Assembly: GCA_022414725.1 (NCBI GenBank)
Contig: CM039466.1
Location: forward strand, 37,257,392-37,321,391
DNA length: 64,000 nt
Origin: Microglena sp. YARC
Taxonomy: Eukaryota > Chlorophyta > Chlorophyceae > Chlamydomonadales > Chlamydomonadaceae
Direction: 5' to 3'
The notes beneath the pieces are model-generated. The model saw only the letters and a program-made list of their open reading frames with translations, had not been told where the DNA came from and ran no database searches. The position numbers were made by a program, and so were the translations under genes. Of the stretch, positions 28,601-63,423 are shown in pieces (the stretch's first letter is position 1; each line of letters starts with the position of its first letter).

Positions 28601-29591
28601 GATCAGCAGCATCTAGGCAGCTCCCTGAGGTAGCCACTGGGCTAAGCCCCAAGATTTCGACAGTTCTGGCCAGCGGATTCTGTCAGCTTCCAGGCATACT
28701 AGGTTGCATTAGCTTTGGCTGGATAGCCAGTCAGGAGAGCTGCCTAGAAGCTGCTGCCTTTAGCTGAAAAGAAAAACACTGTGACTAGACACCTACCTGG
28801 TTCAATTCCTCACACAGAATGCAGGCAGTACAACCTCCTGCCTGAGTCAAGTCCCCACACCACTATGGTACTTCTAGCTACTATTTTATTTATCGTTCTA
28901 ATGCTCCTTCTCCACTTCCCCATTTAGTCATCGGCTAGATGGCTAGACTGCTCTATCGGGCTGATTCGCAGCAGTATTACTGATTACCTCCTCAGTGCTG
29001 TTTTAATGCACCCAAGCAGCTCCCGACTCCACTGCTGTATTGGGCAGTTTTGCGGTTGTACTGCTGAGTATCGCCTCCGTTCCTTTTCCATGCCAATCGT
29101 AACTCCTACGCACACGACACCTATATGGCCCCACCTTGGGACATGAAAAATCAAAACCCGACGCCCGCCCGACGCAGTGTTTTTCTTTTCCGCTAAAAGC
29201 AGCAGCTTCTAGGCAGCTCCCCTGACTAGCTATCCAGCCCAAGCTAATGCAACCTCGTGTGCCTGGAAGCTGACAGAATCTGCTGGCCAGAACTGTCGAA
29301 ATCTTGGGGCTTAGCCCAGCGGCTAGCTCAGGGAGCTGCCTAGAAGCTGCTGGCCGTAGCTGAAAAGAAAAACTATGACCCGACGAGGCAGTGCAGGCTG
29401 CGCATGTAGCAACTCACTCCATCATTGGCGGGCCCATCCCATGTCAAGCATCGCGTAGTAGATTCCACTGCATTGCAAGCTTCTTTGGAAACCAATCTCC
29501 ATGTGCCACGTGTCTCCGTGTCGAAGCAGCGCAGCAGATCTTCTCGACATATCCACAGCGCATCTTCGGTCGCTTGCGCTTGCCCACGAAT
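24259..29591 (-). CDS. F-box-like leucine-rich-repeat protein, two 3' exons
   Basis: Minus-strand exons 29591-29418 and 25626-24259 join in phase 0 into about 513 residues. The first reads QATEDALWICREDLLRC, then GTWRLVSKEACNAVESTTRC, and resembles the F-box-like start of many algal LRR proteins. The second begins DCIHHQTILRQCPALLSVRV and holds 16 consecutive 23-residue repeats of the form LSxCSNLHxLDLSxCxxLxDIxA, a Cys-containing LRR class, ending LFTS-TAG. Such proteins form a curved scaffold for protein binding, and with an F-box would select targets for ubiquitination; this is inference. The exon-to-exon link spans a 3.8-kb intron full of mobile elements and a recent duplication, so it needs transcript support. 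No upstream start exon was recognised. Confidence 0.65.
25627..26335 (-). repeat. LRR-exon edge copies and (CAGGCTATTT)n array
   Basis: On the minus strand, three copies of CTGCAG|GATTGTATTCACCA with GACCATC flank ATTGATTTCAGGTT-type units. From 25960 the array is AGGTTATTTCAGGCTATTTC-type 10-bp units. Confidence 0.8.
26340..26999 (+). repeat. Tandem repeat of about 130 bp interrupted by a family B insertion
   Basis: Units hold CCTCTTGGGGTCACTGTTGG, GCTGATATAAGAACCCC and AAAGGCTGCTGGCCGCAC. The fourth unit is cut after GGTCACTG (26760) and resumes at CACTGTTGGGGGCC (26925). Confidence 0.85.
26761..26924 (+). mobile_element. Family B (LINE 3' tail) insertion with 5-bp target duplication
   Basis: A 164-bp insert from TAGAATTAAATTATCACTG to CATACATATATA. 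CACTG lies on both sides. Neighbouring tandem units give the empty site directly, so the boundaries are firm. Confidence 0.85.
27018..27227 (+). mobile_element. Family A element
   Basis: AAGTCCTAGGCAG start, then GCCAGTTAGTTACAAAACAG, TTGGCTGACGTGTCAGGCTT, and GGGGGGCTCTGCCAAAAGAA end. Its 3' part was copied in the 1,049-bp duplication (28090-28267). Confidence 0.7.
27533..27732 (+). mobile_element. Family D TIR element with 10-bp target duplication
   Basis: 200 bp, TAGTTTTTCTTTTCAGCTAC to GCTGAAAAGAAAAACACTG. It is flanked on both sides by TGACTAGACA (27523-27532 and 27733-27742). The size of the duplication suggests a Mutator-like source. The duplicated partner lies at about 28582-28781. 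Confidence 0.85.
28582..28781 (+). mobile_element. Family D TIR element, duplicated partner
   Basis: The same element and flanks as 27533-27732, carried along in the 1,049-bp duplication. It is not an independent insertion. Confidence 0.85.
29177..29377 (-). mobile_element. Family D TIR element
   Basis: CAGTGTTTTTCTTTTCCGCT to AGCTGAAAAGAAAAACTATG, with near-identical 7-8 bp flanks (GCCCGACG / ACCCGACG). The interior is inverted relative to 27533-27732 (AGAACTGTCGAAATCTTGGG). It lies 40 bp past the donor of the F-box-like exon. Confidence 0.8.
29418..29591 (-). CDS. F-box-like exon upstream of the LRR exon
   Basis: Acceptor CTGTTTAG, donor GATGGA|gtgagt, 58 codons, phase 0 at both ends. It reads ATEDALWICREDLLRCFD, then WRLVSKEACNAVESTTRCL and TWDGPANDG. 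The WRLVSKEACNAV pattern recalls the second half of an F-box. It could belong to another gene of the same family. Confidence 0.5.
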
Positions 29592-30436
29592 CTAAACAGC
29601 GCCAGGATTATTGTGCCCGCTCGGCTCCATGGATTTAACAGGACTCTTTCCCGTCGAGCCCTAGACCGGTGGGCATATCGAAAAAGGCAAATCGATGGTT
29701 GCGGCTATCGCAAATGCAGCTAGTATCCAGTTACGGAATGGATAGGACGATAATATGGATAGTGGAATGAATCTCAGTTAACAGTTTCTCCAGTCACAAT
29801 GAGAGCTCTGTCCATTTGGCAGCCCTTTCAGAGTAATGTACGCAGTCTGGTAGTGCTCCGTATGCGAGGGTAGTGTACTCGCAAGATTGTGCGGCATGGA
29901 GTTAAGGGAGCATGGATTGCAAGGCCGAGGTTTTTCTAGCCTAGTCGTTGATCCAGTCATTGGTCGCTACCAAGAAGGGTTTCGGGGTTCTTGAAGTAAG
30001 ATACGTCTGACTGCCAGCCTGGCAGGAATCTCGAAGAGACTGCAGACTGTCAGTTCGACACGAGACTGTCCCGCAGGGCTGTCCCGTGTCCATGTCCGCT
30101 GTCCGCTGTCCGACGCTGACGACGCTGACCACCTATCCGACGAGACTCCACGAAACAAGGAGGTCCCTCTGCTGGTAGTGGTGTGGTGCGATGTGATTAT
30201 TGGCGTGGCGTGGCGTGGCGTGCTTTTTTTATTTTTTGCTTTGGTCCCCTTCTCTTGTGTTGTGGGTATTGGTACTGCGTTTTTAGTACCTTGCCCGCCC
30301 TCCTGTTTACGCCATCCTTTTTACACTGCATGGAGTGTTATGCTCCTTGTTTCAAAGGCTTGTGTGTGAGCCTCTAAAAACATCCTCTTGTTATTGAATT
30401 GGACAAGAGGCAGGATGTGCCAGTCCAGTCTAGGCA
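29592..30436. other. Unassigned, possible further 5' exons of the LRR gene
   Basis: A minus ATG at 29632 (MEPSGHNNPGAV) runs straight into the TAG that forms the acceptor of the F-box-like exon, so it is not used as drawn. Nothing else is recognised. Confidence 0.3.
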
Positions 30437-31150
30437 ATGTTTTACTGGGTTTGCAGGAGGAGCCCAGGCCTCCAAATTTTCAGTAAGGCCGATCGTTTTT
30501 TTCTGATAATGGGGCTATAATGGCATGATTCATGGCTATGTTTGAAGGTAATTTTCGCTTTAGCCCCCTCTGGACCCCCCAGGGTCCCGGGGCTGAAGCC
30601 CTCAGTTCCCCCCGTGTATCTCCGCCGTCTGACCGCTGTCTGTCCGCTGTCCGTCTGTCCGACTGATATCCAGGTGTTTGAACGATTCCGACCACCTCCG
30701 CACCCACAAATTTTGCTCAAAGTTGGAGTGCGCATGACTACAGTTATCAGCATCGCAGCGGTCAAAATCCTTCCCAAAAGTTGTTCAATGTTTGTAGCTC
30801 TATTCGGCTACGAGTAGCTACTTTCTCCACTACTTTCGAAACTCCCTGCCGGTGACTGCTAGAGTTTTCAAGTGCGCTAAAGCGCTGGCCAATTTGGCCA
30901 TTTGAAGTACCCTGGTCAGCCCTCCTCAGGTTTTTTGCTATCTTTTTTTACTCAGATCTCCAAATGACATTCTGAGACCACTATAGAGAGTGTGTTGACA
31001 AGGGCACTTCATTGGCACCGCTTGCCCACTTATTAAGACCCAGGGGGTGTATGGGTGGATAATCTGGGTGGGTATGGGTGGGTGAGTGTGTGTGGTTAGG
31101 ACGGGTATGGATGGATTGGCATGGGTACCCCTCCTCATGATTTTTGGCGG
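30437..31150 (+). repeat. Dispersed repeat family E with embedded family C fragment
   Basis: GGAGCCCAGGCCTCCAAAT, TTTCAGTAAGGCCGATCG and CTCCAAATGACATTCTGAGA recur at 38305-38530, and inverted at 39245-39360. A family C piece (GTGCGCTAAAGCGCTGGCCA) sits at 30870-30922. Function unknown. Confidence 0.7.
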
Positions 31151-31561
31151 GGGGAGAGAGAGATTTGTTTTCTCCTCCTCGTTTACCTACTTTTGCTATT
31201 TTTCTGTTCAAGATTACCAGAGTTTGGGGGGAGAGAGAGGGGGTTCGTTACATAAACTCAGCAAATCACTGCCGAGACTGGACAGCAGCCCAGCCTGCCG
31301 ACCATCCAGTATTATAACACGGAAGCACGAGGGTTTTGAAGGCACCCCTGGAAACAAACTTGGAAACAAACTAGGTCAAGTCCCAAAAAAGGAAACAAAC
31401 TAGAGGCGTAAAGGAGAGCGGAAAGGGGAGGGATGCAAAAGTATGCAATCCAGAACACCAAGCCTACCAACCACAAGAGAGGAAGGCCACAGGCAAGGCG
31501 CCAGACCATGCATCTGGACGCGGTCTGCTCCTTATTTGAAAACAATGAGAGTAATGTGTTT

Positions 31562-31634
31562 AAGTGCGTACGTTATAGTGGTTAACACACCGCTTTGTGG
31601 CAGCGGAGACCCGGGCTCTACTCCCGGTAGGCTC
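31562..31634 (+). tRNA. tRNA-His(GTG)-like sequence, probably a pseudogene or SINE head
   Basis: D-arm ATAGTGGTTAACAC, anticodon stem CCGCT/AGCGG with loop TTGTGGC (anticodon GTG, 31597-31599), and T-stem CCGGG/CCCGG. The T-loop CTCTACT departs from TTCRANY and the acceptor arms do not pair, so a working tRNA is unlikely. Confidence 0.35.
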
Positions 31635-32549
31635 AAATGTACGTTTTTGAGCCCGTAGACTCAACACCCGTACGACCTGGAAGAATCTTCCAACAGTCTC
31701 ACCCACTTAATGTGCTCCCTGTTTTCTATGATAGGGTCCAACAGATACTACACATGTATGGGATCCGTGTGGTGTTAACATATACGCCCTGCCCGCGCTG
31801 TCAAGACCCGTGCAAACATCGGCCAGATCGCGACGACAACTAGTACAACGTGGTAACAGTGCGCTAATATCCTGAGCAGCGATAGCAGCGGTACCAGCAT
31901 TTACTTGACAGCGGTGTTTCACAGCGTTTTTTTGCTGTGGGTGGTTTGGGGGGAACAGCGTGGAAGAAACGCGGCTGCAGTCGTGCGCTGCGTGGCTGTA
32001 TGTGGCTATATGCGCTCGCACTGGGAGACCTGGAATATTAAAACGGTGAGCAGCTCATAGTTGGCTGAAAACCATGTAAACAAGAAGTAACCAAGTTCAA
32101 CTTACTGCCGAAGATGGCAAGCAGCCTTTATGGTTAACGTGTTGTTGTCCCCTTGGTTGCAGCTCATTCCTGTACCAGTGTGCACTGCTGTATCGCCCTT
32201 AGAGCTGCTGCCCCCTTATCCATTGTAGAATACTATTACCTTTCTAGCTCTTCTTCTATGTTATCATTCTACGCTACTCCGTCTTTCACACAAAGCAATG
32301 AGCCCAAGGCCAAGCTCTTGCCAAATGGCAGATACTTGATAAGCTGTGTTACTACATTTGGCAGCGAGCAGCCTACCGTTCACGCAGCATTAAATGGCAA
32401 TATTAAAAGTTGGCAAACCCCCATATTTTAAATGAAAGACCTCACGAAAATGCATGAAAAAATACTTGGCAAAAGTGGTCCAAGGCTGAACGTACTCAAG
32501 TTGAAACCTGACTACCAGTACCGATTTGGATCACAGGGCAGTGCCTACC
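31635..32549. other. 3' flank of the CSD gene, no gene seen
   Basis: Mixed sequence. A short GTGAGCAGCTCATAGTTGGC at 32046 resembles the 5' extension of family A. No other feature is recognised. Confidence 0.35.
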
Positions 32550-33513
32550 TCAGCGCTTCCCTGGAAATGCAGATCCTAGCATCTCCAGAATCATCTGTTG
32601 CTTCATATGCGCTTGGCTCAACTCAGATATTTCAGATGGTGCCAGAGCAGTCACCTGTACTGCTCGGTTGCAGCCATGGTGGATGGCACGCGCACTTACT
32701 TTGTTACCTCCCCCAGTACCACCACCACCACCACCACCACTACTGCCACCACCTCCCCCAGCCAACATAGGACCAGATCCAATCACATGTTCAGGAGCAC
32801 TAGAAGTGTCGTTTAAACGGCCCTTCTGAGCACAGTTACCACCAGCTCCACCTACATGACTAGTGGCTGCAAACGCACGAGCTTCTTGATCGCTGATACC
32901 ACCACCTCCGACTGCCCCACTGCTGTTTGCAAGTCCACCTCCTCTTTCAACACTGCCACTACAAGTTGCACCTATCTGACCAGGGTTTGTAGGCTCATCC
33001 ATCTGTTCACCACTGGTACCCCCCCCTCCATGTACTCCACTGCTGCTTGCAAGTCCATCTCCTCTTTGAGCACTGCCACTCCCAGCTGCACCTATCCGAC
33101 CAGGGTCTGTAGGCCCCTCCATCTGTCCACCACTGATAGCCAACCCTCTATCTACTCCACTGCTGCTTGCAAGTCCATCTCCTCTTTGAGCACTGCCACT
33201 ACCAGCTGCACCTATCCGACCAGGGTCTGTAGGCCCCTCCATCTGTCCACCACTGATAACCAACCCTCCATCTACTCCACTGCTGCTTGCAAGCCCACCA
33301 CCTCTTTGAACACTGCTACTTCCAGATGAATCTGCTCCGCGGAGATCTGCCGGTTTACCAACTTTACCATCTGCATTGACGAGCCTTGCCGCTTTTAGGT
33401 CTGTGCACATGTTGAACAGGGCGAAGGCGCCTCTGGCTGTGGGCTCATGGCCAGGGGAGCATTCTGATGCGCTGAAGAGGAGGTGGGAGACTTTGTTGCC
33501 TGGGAGCAGATAC
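32550..33513 (-). CDS. CSD-gene last exon with Gly-rich repeat tail
   Basis: Acceptor TGCTCAG before 33513, and the first G completes Arg. It begins YLLPGNKVSHLLFSASEC and ends at TGA (32550-32552). The centre holds about four 40-residue repeats of the type GSAQRGDGLASSSGV...GGQMEGPTDPGRI, encoded by a 120-bp DNA repeat at about 32880-33320, then a Gly run and KVSARAIHHGCNRAV. Three copies of its acceptor and first 20 bases occur upstream at about 33630, 33782 and 33922. Confidence 0.72.
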
Positions 33514-36500
33514 CTGAGCATTGTATCAGAAATTAAGTCAGTCAGTTAGTTAGTCAGTCAAATAGCCAGTCAGCCAGTCAGTCGTTTAGTTACTTTGTTT
33601 GTCAGCTAGGTAGGTAGGTAGCTGTCGCCTGGGAGCAGATACCTGAGCATTGATTCAGATATTAAGTCAGTCAGTCAGTCAGTCAGTTAGTTAGTTAGTT
33701 AGTTAGTCAGTCAAATAGCCAGTCAGCCAGTCAGTCGTTTAGTTACTTTGTTTGTCAGCTAGGTAGGTAGGTAGCTGTCGCCTGGGAGCAGATACCTGAG
33801 CATTGATTCAGATATTAAGTCAGTCAGTTAGTTAGTTAGTCAGTCAGTCAAATAGCCAGTCAGCCAGTCAGTCATTTAGTTACTTTGTTTGTCAGGTAGG
33901 TAGGTAGGTAGGTAGCTGTCGCCTGGGAGCAGATGCCTGAGCATTGTTTCAGATATTAAATCAGGCTCTTAGTAAGTCGGTCAGACAGCCAGGCAGCCAG
34001 TTATGTAGTTACTTTGGTTGTCAGGAAGGTAGGTAGGTAGGTAGGTAGGTAGGTAGGTGGGTGGGTATGTTGGTGGGTGGGTAGGTAGGTAGGCAGGTAG
34101 GCAGGCAGGTGGGTGGGCATGTAGGTAGGCAGGCAAATAGTCAGTCAATCGGTTACTGAGATTGTTGGCTACTTCGCCGCCTGGCTTTCTACTTTGTTTT
34201 GTTTGTCTTTGTTTGCCTGGCGTTTTACAGCCTTGTGTACCTACACAGCTCAAGGCATTAGGCTACATGCCTAAGCAAAGCACCCCACCGGGATCCTACA
34301 AGCATCATAGCTTTTCTTTTCAGCTACAAGCAGCAGCTTCTATGCAGCTTCCCTGGCTTGCTACCCAGCCAAACCTTAAGCAACACAGTGCAGCTAGGAG
34401 CTGACAGAACCAGAATTACATTGCTGTTCAGATCTGGGGCTTAGACCAGTGGCTGGCTCAGGGAGCTGCGTAGAAGTTGCTACCCGTAGCCGAAAAGATA
34501 AGCTATGACATGCACCCATGCACCCAAGTCCCACAACCGCAGCCACAACTACCCAAGTTCCACAACCACAACCACAACCAACCAAGTCCCACAACCACAA
34601 CCACAACCACAACTTCAACCACACAAGTTTCACAACCACAACCACAGCTACAACCACCCCAGTCTCACAACCACAACCACAGCTACAACGACAACAACAC
34701 AAGTCCCACAACCACAACTGCAACCACCCCAGTCTCACAACCACAACCTCAGCTACAACAACCCAAGTCCCACAACCACAACTGCAACCACCCCAGTCTC
34801 ACAACCACAACCTCAGCTACAACAACCCAAGTCCCACAACCACAACTGCAACCACCCCAGTCTCACAACCACAACCTCAGCTACAACAACCCAAGTCCCA
34901 CAACCACAACTACAACCACCCCAGTCTCACAACCACAACCAAAATACAACCACCGAAGTTTTACAACTACAACCACACACCCAAGCCCCACACTCCAGCC
35001 CCCGAGCACTCACCTAATGATCCCCTTGTGCTCCATGAGGTCTGCAGCAGAGGCTCGATGTGTGTGGCTTGGAGGGGTGTTCCGTGCCATGGATGAGGCC
35101 CGAGGTAACTCGATCACCTGGATCGTTTGTGATGTAGTATTGAGAAGGGGTAGTGCGTGTTTGTGTGTGTGTGTGTGTGTGGGGGGGGGGGGTGGGGGGG
35201 GGGGGTACTGCCCTTGGAGAAGGGGTGCTATGCATGGGGCCCGTGCTGACTGAATTACCTTGGATTCTTTGTGATGTAATATTGAGAAGGGGTAGTGCGT
35301 GTTTGTGTGTGTGTTGTGTTTGTGTGTGTGGGGGGGAGGGGTACTGCCCTTGGAGGAGGGGTGCCATGCATGGGGCCCGTGGTGACTGAATCACCTTGGA
35401 TTCTTTGTGATGTAATATTGAGAAGGAGTAGTGCGTGTGTGTGTGTGGGGGGGGGAGGGGTACTGCCCTTGGAGGAGGGGTGCCATGTATGGGCCCGTGG
35501 TGACTGAATCACCTTGCATTCTTTGTGATGTAATATTGAGAAGGGGTAGGGTGTGTTTGTGTGTGTGTATGTGTGTGGGAGGGGTACTGCCCTTGGAGAA
35601 GGGGTGCCATGCATGGGGCCCGTGCTGACTGAATCACCTTGGATTCTTTGTGATGTAATATTGAGAAGGGGTAGTGCGTGTGTGTGTGTGTGTGTGGGGG
35701 GGGGGGGGGGAGGGGTACTGCCCTTGGAGGAGGGGTGCCATGCATGGGGCCCGTGCTGACTGAATTATCTTGGATTCTTTGTGATGTAATATTGAGAAGG
35801 GGAAGTGTCTGGGGGTGGAGAAGGTGTGTGTGCGTGTGTGTGTTTGTAAACCATGATTGAAGTATAGTGTTAGGCAAATTTGCCCATGCATGTTTGCCGA
35901 TGGTCCGAAGTTAGGGTGGGCTTTAGGGTGGGGCAGGCTCAGGCAAATTTGTGAATGCAAATTTGCATGTGAACAGGCCGAAGACCTGTACACATGCAAC
36001 TTTTGCCGGCCCTTGGATCATACACCAACACGTAAATTGTGCCGTGTGTGTGCGTGTGTGTGCGGTGGGGGTGGGGTGGGGGGGGGGCTGCTCTTGGAGG
36101 AGGGGGCCATGCATGAGGCCTCTATCTACTCCCAGCCACAAAGCTGACAGTCAGCTGTCTTGGACCCCAACACATCAGTAAATAACTTCGCCTGTTAACT
36201 GTAATCCACACCACACATTCATTAGCTTTCTATATCTATTCCCAGCCACAAACCTGTCCGATGTGTCTCTCCTCGTGCACGCGCTCATGCGCAGTGGTGG
36301 ACTGAGATTTTTCAACACCTATGGCAACTGCGCGTCCGGATTTGGGGTCCTTGCCCATGCAGAACTGCACTTCACTCCCCACCTGAATCTCCCCTGCAGG
36401 CAGACCATCTTGCAGCTCGGAGAAATGGAAGAATGTGTCGAGAGGGTGGTTGCAGCTTTTGATGAAGCCAAACTTCTTTTTCAAGATGACCACTGCACCA

Positions 36501-36547
36501 TGCTCCCGATCTGCTGGTGCTGGGGTAGCATAGGTAGCCTCTTGCAT
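32550..36547 (-). CDS. Cold-shock-domain (UNR/CSDE1-like) RNA-binding protein, C-terminal three exons
   Basis: The minus-strand exons 36547-36254, 35117-35014 and 33513-32550 join in phase. The first holds a clear cold-shock domain: GAVVILKKKFGFIKSC, TFFHFSELQDGLPAGEIQVG, SEVQFCMGKDPKSGRAVAIG. The RNP1-like FGFI and RNP2-like FFHFSEL are the nucleic-acid binding faces of this OB fold. The second and third exons together read HKGIIR, YLLPGNKVSHLLFSASEC and ARGAFALFNMCTDLKAARLV, which looks like a diverged second cold-shock domain. The tail is Gly/Ser-rich with 40-residue repeats and ends FPGKR-TGA. UNR-like proteins bind single-stranded RNA and control translation or decay; that role is inferred here. 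The 5' exons are not certain. Confidence 0.72.
33520..34150 (-). repeat. Edge copies of the last CSD exon with (TGAC)n/(TACC)n
   Basis: Three extra copies of TCAG|GTATCTGCTCCCAGGC (minus) at about 33630, 33782 and 33922. The spacers are tetranucleotide-rich (GTCA, GTTA, GTAG). The period is about 145 bp. Confidence 0.85.
34308..34507 (+). mobile_element. Family D TIR element
   Basis: CATAGCTTTTCTTTTCAGCT to AGCCGAAAAGATAAGCTATG, with subterminal GCAGCTTCTATGCAGCTTCC. Flanking ACAAGCAT and ACATGCAC match at 6 of 8 bases. Confidence 0.75.
34530..34990 (+). repeat. CCACAACCACAAC-type minisatellite, about 63-bp higher-order unit
   Basis: CAACCACCCCAGTCTCACAA then CCACAACCTCAGCTACAAC and AACCCAAGTC. 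At least three nearly perfect units (34715-34905). The Gln/Thr/His-rich frames are simple-repeat translations. Confidence 0.88.
35014..35117 (-). CDS. CSD-gene linker exon
   Basis: Acceptor GATCCAG, donor ATTAG|gtgagt. It reads VIELPRASSMARNTPPSHTH, then RASAADLMEHKGII and AG of Arg. It is 104 bases and its phases fit both neighbours. Five or six copies of its first 50 bases, each with the acceptor, lie on its upstream side (35200-35850, and a chimeric one near 36090). Confidence 0.7.
35118..35850 (-). repeat. Five copies of the 5' edge of the CSD linker exon with acceptor
   Basis: On the minus strand each unit reads TACATCACAAAGAATCCAAG, then GTGATTCAGTCA, CATGCATGGCACCCCTCCTC, then a C run and (AC)n. 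The exon itself has CATCACAAACGATCCAG|GTG and CATGGCACGGAACACCCCTC. The period is about 120-135 bp. Confidence 0.85.
36060..36253 (-). repeat. Chimeric copy joining two CSD exon edges
   Basis: GGAGGAGGGGGCCATGCATG (edge of the linker exon) is directly followed by CTACTCCCAGCCACAAAGCT, which matches the donor flank of the cold-shock exon at 36236-36252. Confidence 0.6.
36254..36547 (-). CDS. Cold-shock-domain exon
   Basis: It is open from ATG at 36547 (MQEATYATPAPADREHG) to HEERHIGQ, with donor CAG|gtttgt at 36253. An in-frame TAG lies two codons upstream of that ATG. Either the ATG is the start or an acceptor inside GATGCAAGAG is used. The better acceptor, TTGTTGCAG near 36603, leads into that stop. 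The 3' end and the domain are solid; the 5' end is not. Confidence 0.75.
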
Positions 36548-37721
36548 CGGCTATAGCATGGGTGGTCGGTGGTGGTTTGGGTATTGGAAAGATGGTCTGC
36601 AACAAATGATGTGAGTAGAGAGCACGTAGGTCAATGCTGGTGCTTAGCTGGCAGACAGGTATTTTCTGGGGTAGGTACTGGATTCCCTAGGACGAGGTCA
36701 AGGATGAGCTGATCCTGCACAGGCCTGTTGTGGTGAGGGCGAGTCTTGGGTCTGTTTTGACCCAGGACTGGAGGTCAAGGATGAACAGCACCTCTACAGG
36801 CTGGAGTGAGGGCTTGTCTGGGGTTTTTAGTTGAAGGAGAGAAAGAAAGAGAAGTGCTTTGTTAGCCTGGCTGGAGGTGGCTGATGTGAGGAAGGCCTTG
36901 TCCTGGGTCAACAAGGGTCTATGACTATTATGTCTTGTGTTGATTGCCCCTACTAACTGCCGTCTCAGAGCGACGAGTGGAGGAGGGGAGGTCGATTAGT
37001 AAGCGAGGGATTAGAAAGGATGTCTGAATGAATTGCTCCAGCAACAAGAGCAAGCCGGTGGCAATAGCAAAAAAGCAAGGCAAGGTGGCGCGGCACCGAG
37101 CCGTAGATACCGGGTTGCGTCAGGGTGCGTCAGTCAGTGCGTGGTGCGGCGTCATCAACAGTTTGATAACTTATCAATAATTAATTTGAACTGCCCCTCG
37201 TTTCTTGGACTCCCCTAACCCTCCACGGGCTTGATCACATGCGCCGACTGGAAACTCTAGTATAATCAAAGTGACACCATCCAAGCTTCAGCCATCGGAA
37301 TTATCATTCTGCAGAGATACGAGCTTACGAGCCCCACACGCGAAACCACTCGAAAATCTTGCTCAGCCCAGCTCAGCTCATCTTATCAATTCAGTGAAAG
37401 TGTGACCACCCCATTTAATCAATCGGCGCGTGCCAGTCAACCTTGCGGCACTTTTCACACGCGCTCACCGCACTGTCTCTGAGCAAAGCTACCCATATCC
37501 TTTCTGATATCACCAACTTCGCAATTCACATCGAAAGCCCCCCTCTTGGCTCTTCCTCTCCTCCAAATTCCGTTGTCTGGGACAAGATATAATTTATCGC
37601 CTTCCATACTGTCCCTCCCCTCCTCCTCTGCTGCCTGATAATTTACGCTGCGTTTAAACCGTCTCATCTTGATGCCGACATCGGCAGTCAGCAAACACAC
37701 ACACACCCTTGGTATGCCCTG
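36548..37721. promoter_or_regulatory. Divergent 5' region between the CSD and TMEM184-like genes
   Basis: This is the only stretch of more than 1 kb near the two genes with little repeat content. The genes point away from it, so promoters are expected here. An AT-rich TATAATTTA (about 37588) lies some 135 bp before the TMEM184 ATG. No conserved element is recognised, so the call rests on layout. Confidence 0.3.
37469..37706 (-). CDS. Possible 5' exon of the CSD gene
   Basis: An open minus frame starts at ATG 37706 and runs through DSMEGDKLYLVPDNGIWRRG to a donor-like TGCG|gtgagc at 37469. It would leave in phase 1 and could join G|AG GCT of the cold-shock exon. No family resemblance is seen and it overlaps the promoter side of the TMEM184 gene. 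Weak candidate. Confidence 0.15.
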
Positions 37722-63309
<25,588 letters not shown>

Positions 63310-63423
63310 GTGAGTTTATCTATCTCTAGGGACTGGGGAGAGTGTTGTATGTATGTATAATGCTGTCCAGGGGTGGCCTAGTAGACTACTAGGCCTGTGG
63401 GACTAAGAGTGCGTGCAACTTCA

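Larger units (their letters stand above)
27041..29136 (+). repeat. Tandem segmental duplication, period 1,049 bp, two copies
   Basis: 27041-28089 and 28090 to about 29136 match base for base except for a handful of differences (for example AGGAAATGG/AGGCAATGG, one G more or less near 27450/28490, TTC/CTC near 27852/28901). Each copy holds the end of a family A and two family D elements. It lies in the intron between the F-box-like and LRR exons. Confidence 0.93.

Noticed and set aside
29592..36560. TAG read as glutamine (alternative code)
   Set aside because: Two plausible coding stretches (before the F-box-like exon and before the cold-shock exon) are interrupted only by TAG, which suggested reassignment. 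But the many Gln codons in all recognised exons are CAG or CAA with no TAG, and the cellulase and LRR frames end sensibly at TAG.
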